A DNA stretch of 64,000 nt from NCBI RefSeq assembly GCF_017355205.1, contig NZ_JADIJK010000013.1:62001-126000 (forward strand), read 5' to 3'. Source of the DNA: Bacillus sp. SD088. Lineage in GTDB: Bacteria; Bacillota; Bacilli; Bacillales; Bacillaceae_C. The notes beneath the pieces are model-generated. The model did not search any database. It saw only the letters and a list, made by a program, of their open reading frames with translations, and was not told where the DNA came from. Below, in pieces: positions 59,020 to 64,000 of this stretch (within the stretch, counting starts at the first letter, position 1; each line of letters starts with the position of its first letter). The translations under genes and the position numbers were made by a program.

Positions 59020-59970
59020 ATGAAAACGTGGTATTTGATTGTCGCCTTAATTTTGGCGTCTTTTATATCGTTATTTGTGGGGGTAAGTAATATTACGCCT
59101 CTAGATCTGATTAACATTCAATCAGAAGAAACTCAAGTTTTTTTAATTAGTCGGGTGCCAAGGCTTGTTTCGATTTTATTGGCTGGCGCTGGAATGAGTA
59201 TTGCGGGCTTGATTATGCAGCAATTGAGTCGGAATAAATTTGTCTCTCCAACCACGGCAGGTACATTAGATGCTACGAGATTAGGAATTCTTGTTTCGAT
59301 GCTTCTATTTGCAAATGCCACTACGCTTGAAAAATTGCTTGTGGCCTTTGTCTTTGCACTTGGCGGGACTTTATTATTTATGCAAATATTGGATCGAATT
59401 AAGTTTAAAGATGCAATCTTCATACCACTTGTTGGCATGATGTTTGGGAATATTTTGTCATCCATTACAACCTTCTTTGCCTATAAGGCGGATGTGATTC
59501 AGAATATGTCGGCTTGGTTACAAGGTGACTTTTCGATGATTATCAAGGGTAGGTATGAACTCTTATATATTAGTATCCCTGTTCTAATCTTGGCTTATTT
59601 TTTTGCTAATCGCTTTACAGTAGCCGGGATGGGGGAAGACTTTGCGAAAAATCTAGGTCTTCCTTATAAACGGATTGTTAATATTGGTTTAATTCTTGTT
59701 GCATTGGTCACGGTTACGGTTGTATTAACAGTTGGGACGATTCCATTTTTAGGATTAATTATCCCAAATATTATTTCGATTATAAAAGGCGACCATATTC
59801 GAAAAACTTTGCCGTACACAGCATTACTGGGGGCTATTTTCCTTCTTATCTGTGACATATTGGGACGTGTGCTGATCTATCCATACGAAATATCCATTAG
59901 TTTAATGGTGGGTGTCATCGGTAGCGGCATATTCTTATATTTGCTATTCCGGAGGAAAGCCTATGCGTAA
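59020..59970 (+). CDS. yclN: petrobactin-type siderophore ABC transporter permease (YclN-like)
   Basis: 316 aa, about nine helices, FecCD-type permease. Starts MKTWYLIVALILASFISLFVGVSNITP and has GAGMSIAGLIMQQLSRNKFVSPTTAG and AVGTIPFLGLIIPN-like signatures (GTIPFLGLIIPNIISIIKG). It closely resembles B. subtilis YclN (FpbN), which imports petrobactin. First gene after the Fur box. The stop overlaps yclO by 8 bp. Confidence 0.95.
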   Translation: MKTWYLIVALILASFISLFVGVSNITPLDLINIQSEETQVFLISRVPRLVSILLAGAGMSIAGLIMQQLSRNKFVSPTTAGTLDATRLGILVSMLLFANATTLEKLLVAFVFALGGTLLFMQILDRIKFKDAIFIPLVGMMFGNILSSITTFFAYKADVIQNMSAWLQGDFSMIIKGRYELLYISIPVLILAYFFANRFTVAGMGEDFAKNLGLPYKRIVNIGLILVALVTVTVVLTVGTIPFLGLIIPNIISIIKGDHIRKTLPYTALLGAIFLLICDILGRVLIYPYEISISLMVGVIGSGIFLYLLFRRKAYA

Positions 59971-60913
59971 TTCTACAAAAATCAGTATACTTGTGCTGGT
60001 CGCTGCAGGATGCTGTGCACTTTATTTATTCCATAATTTAAACGGTAGCTTTGATTATGCTTTACCAAAAAGGGCTATAAAAATAGCGGCAATGATTATT
60101 ACAGGTGTCGCGATTGCATATTCAACAGTCGTATTCCAAACGATTACCCATAACCGTATTTTGACGCCAAGCATTATGGGTTTAGATTCCCTCTATTTGC
60201 TTATTCAAACATTCGCTATTTTCTTTTTAGGTTCTGATCATATTACGATTGTAAATAAGCAGGTAAACTTCATGCTGTCCGTGATCATTATGATTATTTT
60301 CGCTTTATTGCTTTTTCGCTTTTTATTTAAAAAGGGACAGCAATCGATTTATTTTCTACTTTTGGTTGGAATTATTGTGGGAACCTTTTTTCAAAGTATC
60401 TCGACATTTCTGCAAGTATTGATTGATCCAAACGAATTCCAAATTGTCCAGGATAAGATGTTTGCAAGTTTCAATAATGTCAACGGGGATTTAGTATGGT
60501 TATCTTTATTCTTTGTTGGAGCTGTCTTACTTATTGGCTGGAGAAGCCTGCCATACCTAAATGTTCTATCACTTGGGCGAGATGTGGCGATTAATTTGGG
60601 GGTTTCTTACGATCGAATTGTCAAACAAATGCTTGTTATTACGGCGATACTTATTTCAGTTTCCACAGCTTTAGTTGGGCCGATTACCTTCTTTGGTTTG
60701 ATTGTCGCCAATCTGGCTTACCAATTCTTCAAAACATATAAGCACAGTGTTTTAATTACGGGTGCAGCGACAATGAGTGTGATTGCTTTAGTAGGTGGTC
60801 AATGGGTAGTGGAAAGAATCTTCACCTTTACGACCACGTTGAGTGTCATTATTAATTTTATCGGTGGAGTGTATTTCATTTATTTATTGTTGAAGGAGAG
60901 TAGATCCACATGA
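59963..60913 (+). CDS. yclO: siderophore ABC transporter permease (YclO-like)
   Basis: 316 aa from ATG 59963 (GGAGGAAAGC site); an in-frame start 51 bp earlier falls in yclN. FecCD-type with about nine helices (VFQTITHNRILTPSIMGLDS, GPITFFGLIVANLAY). Second permease of the importer, pairing with YclN. Its stop overlaps yclP by 4 bp. Confidence 0.95.
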   Translation: MRNSTKISILVLVAAGCCALYLFHNLNGSFDYALPKRAIKIAAMIITGVAIAYSTVVFQTITHNRILTPSIMGLDSLYLLIQTFAIFFLGSDHITIVNKQVNFMLSVIIMIIFALLLFRFLFKKGQQSIYFLLLVGIIVGTFFQSISTFLQVLIDPNEFQIVQDKMFASFNNVNGDLVWLSLFFVGAVLLIGWRSLPYLNVLSLGRDVAINLGVSYDRIVKQMLVITAILISVSTALVGPITFFGLIVANLAYQFFKTYKHSVLITGAATMSVIALVGGQWVVERIFTFTTTLSVIINFIGGVYFIYLLLKESRST

Positions 60914-61674
60914 TTCAAGTGTTAAATTTAACGAAGGCGTATGGGAAAAAACGTGTGGTAGAAGATGTAACGGTTGATATTCAGCCTGGACAGATTACAT
61001 CTTTCATTGGTCCGAATGGTGCAGGGAAATCTACTTTACTATCTATGGTTAGTCGCTTGCTCGATGCTGATACAGGAGAAGTATTGGTAGATCAAAATAA
61101 TGTCAAAGCCATGAAGTCAGGCGACTTTTCGAAGAAAGTATCCATTCTTAAACAATCCAACTATATGAATGTCCGTTTAACTATTCGTGAGCTTGTTTCC
61201 TTTGGACGCTTTCCATATTCAAAGGGACGGCTTAATGATATTGACCAAAAAAAGATCGATGAAGCCATTGATTATATGGTTTTACGTGATATACAAGATC
61301 AATACCTTGAGGAATTGTCAGGGGGGCAAAGGCAAAGAGCCTTTATCGCCATGGTTATTGCTCAAGATACAGATTATATTTTACTAGATGAACCATTAAA
61401 TAATTTGGATATGAAGCATTCTGTGCAAATCATGAAAATCTTGCGTCGACTTGTAGATGATCTCGGGAAAACCGTCGTTATCGTCCTCCATGATATTAAC
61501 TTTGCTTCTGTTTATTCAGATCGAATCGTAGCCTTGAAAAACGGTCAGGTTGTGAAAGATGGTCCAACGAATGAAATTATTCAGTCTGAATCCTTGAAGG
61601 AAATTTATGATATGGATATTCCCATTCAACAATTAAATAATTGCCGGATCTGTGTGTATTTTAATTCCAACTAA
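60910..61674 (+). CDS. yclP: siderophore ABC transporter ATPase (YclP-like)
   Basis: 254 aa. Walker A (FIGPNGAGKSTLLSM, about 35-49), Q-loop, signature ELSGGQRQRAFIAMV (about 137-151), Walker B (YILLDEPLNNLDM) and H-loop (VVIVLHDINFAS) all present. FepC-type ATPase for Fe3+-siderophore uptake. In B. subtilis the next gene is yclQ, the binding lipoprotein; here the next gene is unrelated. Confidence 0.95.
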   Translation: MIQVLNLTKAYGKKRVVEDVTVDIQPGQITSFIGPNGAGKSTLLSMVSRLLDADTGEVLVDQNNVKAMKSGDFSKKVSILKQSNYMNVRLTIRELVSFGRFPYSKGRLNDIDQKKIDEAIDYMVLRDIQDQYLEELSGGQRQRAFIAMVIAQDTDYILLDEPLNNLDMKHSVQIMKILRRLVDDLGKTVVIVLHDINFASVYSDRIVALKNGQVVKDGPTNEIIQSESLKEIYDMDIPIQQLNNCRICVYFNSN

Positions 61675-61705
61675 ATCAGAGGGATATATTCACATAAAAC
61701 AAGGG

Positions 61706-61744
61706 CGTCCAATCACATGATGTTCCCATGATTGGACGTTCTAT
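61706..61744 (+). terminator. terminator of the yclNOP-type operon
   Basis: CGTCCAATCA (61706-61715) and TGATTGGACG (61729-61738) form a perfect 10-bp stem, then TTCTATTT. Confidence 0.75.
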
Positions 61745-61937
61745 TTGTTATTGTAGGAGATCCTTTAATTTTTTAATATGCTAGAAGAGTGTTCTAATCC
61801 CTTTTTAGCAAAATGAAACGGCTGAACATTCTCTTAAAACTAATAATTTAAGGCTTTTCTTATAGAAACTTTTAGGGAAGACTGCTAAGATTTAGTTGAA
61901 AGGTATAATCATATTAAAGGTGAATGGGGGAAGTAAG

Positions 61938-62645
61938 TTGATTAGAGCACTTGCCCATAGAGGGTATCCGGGCAAATATCCAGAGAACACATTAACGGCG
62001 TATCGGGCGGCTTATGAATTGGGATTTAGTCATATTGAGATTGATGTTCAGCTTAGTAAAGATGGAGTGCCTATTTTAATGCACGATATAACAGTAAATC
62101 GGATGACGGACGCCAACGGATTTGTGAAGGATTTTACATTTAATGAGCTTCGAAAGTTAAAGGTCGGAGGAACAGAAACCATCCCGACTTTAAAGGAAGC
62201 GCTTCAATTTGCAAAAGGGAAAATGAAGGTAGCTGTAGAGTTAAAGCAGCATGGGTATCTCTATCCGGAACTAGAGGAAAAGACGCTTAGAGTGATTGAA
62301 GAAACAGGGATGATGGACTCGATATATGTTAATTCTTTTGATCACTATTCTATTAGAAAAATGAGAGAATTATCAGCGGACATTGAATTAGGTGTGATCC
62401 AACATGGTGCTACCCCTGGATTATTCGATTTTTTAAAAGAAATCAAGGCATCCTCCCTTGCTGTTCGAATTGAATATCTAACAGATGAATTTGTTGAGGA
62501 ATGTGAAGCGGCAGGATTGCAAATTGTTGTCTGGCCGGTGGACAAGCAATGGCAATTTGATATTTTCCGGCGGTATCCTAATATTTTATGTACGACTAAT
62601 AAGTTAGAAGACTTCAAGAGGATGTATGAGGAAGCGCAATTTTAG
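61938..62645 (+). CDS. glycerophosphodiester phosphodiesterase
   Basis: 235 aa from TTG 61938 (GGGGGAAG site); an upstream in-frame ATG 61896 lacks one. GDPD barrel: ALAHRGYPGKYPENTLTAY with the catalytic His, HIEIDVQLSKDGVPILMHDI with metal-binding Glu/Asp and second His, and VAVELK. No signal peptide, so it acts on glycerophosphodiesters in the cytosol, yielding glycerol 3-phosphate, which would feed GlpD. Monocistronic. Confidence 0.93.
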   Translation: MIRALAHRGYPGKYPENTLTAYRAAYELGFSHIEIDVQLSKDGVPILMHDITVNRMTDANGFVKDFTFNELRKLKVGGTETIPTLKEALQFAKGKMKVAVELKQHGYLYPELEEKTLRVIEETGMMDSIYVNSFDHYSIRKMRELSADIELGVIQHGATPGLFDFLKEIKASSLAVRIEYLTDEFVEECEAAGLQIVVWPVDKQWQFDIFRRYPNILCTTNKLEDFKRMYEEAQF

Positions 62646-62685
62646 AGTAATAAAGCGAGACTGTTGGTTGTATCGGGATAAAAAG

Positions 62686-62725
62686 AGGAACCAGTATATT
62701 TGAGGGTATACTGGTTCCTTTCAAC
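62686..62725. terminator. bidirectional terminator between GDPD and PBP genes
   Basis: AGGAACCAGTATA (62686-62698) and TATACTGGTTCCT (62707-62719) are perfect complements; T-rich on the plus side and CTTTTT on the minus side. Confidence 0.9.
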
Positions 62726-64000
62726 TTATTGTTGTTCTTTAAAAATATTTTTGACATGGTCAATCGCACCAGCTGAACCGCCTTCTTGGACCATTAGTGC
62801 AATAATCAGATCAGGTTTTTCAGGGTTATAGGCAACAAACCAGCCATTTTCCTTTCCTTCGACACCCTGTTCTGCTTTTTCGTATTCAGCTGTACCTGTT
62901 TTTCCTGCAAGCGGATAGCCTTCAATTTTTGCTCCACGTGCTGTTCCATTCGGATCGTCTACAACCTTGCGAAGTGAAGCTGTTAATTGTTTGGCTTGTT
63001 CTTCTGTCAGAAGATCCTTCTTCCAAATCTCACCCTTTTTTTCCTTGGCCTCTAATATCGGTTTTACCATATTTCCTTTATTCGTAAAAGTAGAATACAT
63101 GGTAGCCAAATGAAGCACAGTTAATTCAATTTGTCCTTGACCATAGCTTGAATCGGCGAGGGAAATATCGGTTCCTATCTCCCCATAGGTGGATTGATGC
63201 ATCGGATATAAGTAAGGCATGTCTTCAGCAAAGCCAAAATTCTTAAGGCCCGCTTCGAACTTATCTTGACCTAATTCGATTGCCTTTTGTGCAAAGTAAA
63301 TATTGTCCGAATAGATTAAAGCCTTATCTAAATCAATTGGGATTCCTGGGTCACTTACTCGCTTTACTTCGTATTTCCCCCAAGACTTATCCTTTTTCCA
63401 CCCTTTGCCATTAATTGTTAATTTCTCATCCCATGTAATCGTTCCATCTTTTAGACCAATCGCGGCTGTAATCGGTTTTAAGACGGAGCCAGGGGCAAAG
63501 GCTGAATTCAAACGATTGAGCATCGGTTGCTTTGGATCATCCTGTAGTTTTTTCCATTGATCCTCATTCGCTCCAAGCGTTAACAAATTTGGATCAAAGG
63601 CTGGACTGCTTACAAGTGCTATGGTTTCACCTGTCTCAGGGTCAATCGCTGCAGCGGTGCCGGGCTTGCCTTGGAATTCATCATAGATGATGGTTTGGAG
63701 AGCACTATCAATCGTGAGTTCAACATCCTCTCCATTTTCTACTTCTTTCTCGGCGAGGATTTTTTCACTACCATCCTCTTTTTTTATGATGATTTGTACA
63801 CCGGGTGTTCCTCTCAGACGATCTTCCAATACAAGCTCTAAGCCTCGCCTGCCAATCATATCAGTATCAGTATAACCTTTGTCTTTATGCTTTTCTAAGT
63901 CTTCCGCTGTTACAGAAGATAAGTTCCCTGTTAAATGAGCAGCCCGTTCTGCAAGAGGATAAATTCTTGCCTCTGCTTTTCCTAATTGTACTCCCGGAAG
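62726..64000 (-). CDS. class B penicillin-binding protein (partial, PbpC/MecA-like)
   Basis: Open from the window edge to the stop at 62726 (424 codons); the N-terminus is missing. Transpeptidase motifs: SVLK (APGSVLKPITAA), SDN (ALIYSDNIYFAQ) and KTGT (LAGKTGTAEY). The visible part, from LPGVQLGKAEARIYPLAERAAHL onward, aligns with the MecA-like protein at 45.3 kb, including the same ALIYSDNIYFAQ stretch. It is a paralogue, probably the housekeeping PBP3-type enzyme; the promoter is outside the window. Confidence 0.94.
   Translation of the reverse strand, partial: LPGVQLGKAEARIYPLAERAAHLTGNLSSVTAEDLEKHKDKGYTDTDMIGRRGLELVLEDRLRGTPGVQIIIKKEDGSEKILAEKEVENGEDVELTIDSALQTIIYDEFQGKPGTAAAIDPETGETIALVSSPAFDPNLLTLGANEDQWKKLQDDPKQPMLNRLNSAFAPGSVLKPITAAIGLKDGTITWDEKLTINGKGWKKDKSWGKYEVKRVSDPGIPIDLDKALIYSDNIYFAQKAIELGQDKFEAGLKNFGFAEDMPYLYPMHQSTYGEIGTDISLADSSYGQGQIELTVLHLATMYSTFTNKGNMVKPILEAKEKKGEIWKKDLLTEEQAKQLTASLRKVVDDPNGTARGAKIEGYPLAGKTGTAEYEKAEQGVEGKENGWFVAYNPEKPDLIIALMVQEGGSAGAIDHVKNIFKEQQ

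Overview
The window is chromosomal DNA of an endospore-forming, A+T-rich member of the Bacillaceae (Bacillus sensu lato). The evidence is two GerA/GerB/GerC-type spore germinant-receptor gene sets, a spore-cortex-type LysM/GH18 hydrolase, GlpP-type antitermination control of glycerol genes, an S-box (SAM-I) riboswitch, strong AGGAGG-like ribosome binding sites, frequent GTG and TTG starts, and close counterparts of Bacillus subtilis YclJ/YclK, YclN/O/P, GlpP, PxpABC and LuxS. No rRNA, tRNA, CRISPR array, prophage or full insertion sequence was seen.

Layout. 1-2.7 kb: an ECF sigma factor with a membrane protein and an ABC ATPase (cut by the window edge), then two small proteins. 2.8-5.2 kb: a polar amino-acid ABC importer. 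5.6-6.8 kb: a HAD phosphatase and a SLAP-domain protein. 7-10.1 kb: aldo/keto reductase, MATE exporter, GNAT acetyltransferase. 10.3-15 kb: an envelope protein-quality set: HtrA-like protease, YclJK two-component system, PrsA-like foldase. 15-19.2 kb: first germination locus, with its gerB gene on the opposite strand. 19.4-24.3 kb: small membrane proteins, a DUF3231-type protein, an SDR and a DHA2 exporter. 24.5-28.1 kb: second germination operon. 28.7-31.5 kb: heavy-metal P-type ATPase operon with its own Crp/Fnr regulator. 31.9-36.5 kb: LTA-synthase-family protein, an AraC-type regulator and a LysM-GH18 protein. 36.6-40 kb: 5-oxoprolinase PxpB-C-A and UppP. 40.2-44.9 kb: CNNM/CBS protein, LuxS, and an SDR plus NhaC-family transporter behind a SAM riboswitch. 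45.3-49.6 kb: a MecA-like penicillin-binding protein followed by BlaI and BlaR1, with three BlaI-type operators. 49.8-56.7 kb: BCCT transporter, SDR, glpD-glpP-glpK. 57-58.5 kb: SDR and an MgtC-like protein. 59-61.7 kb: a Fur-box-controlled YclNOP-type siderophore importer without its binding protein. 61.9-64 kb: a GDPD and a second class B PBP cut by the edge.

The most interesting units are (1) the inducible beta-lactam-response cassette pbp(mecA-like)-blaI-blaR1; (2) the SAM-riboswitch SDR/NhaC pair beside luxS, suggesting a methionine-related transporter; (3) the P-type ATPase operon with a TTGA-N-TCAA dyad placed exactly as a class II Crp/Fnr site; (4) a motif shared by the htrA-like and prsA-like promoters that flank a two-component system.

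The longer gene-free stretches are mostly filled with a mosaic family of interspersed repeats. Type A carries CAGCTCCAGCGCC at one end and GGGCGCTTGCGCTTTTGTTC at the other. Type B begins with GTGAAACTTCATTCAGTGGG and a GC-rich hairpin. Both types carry the same 46-bp module, in opposite orientations.
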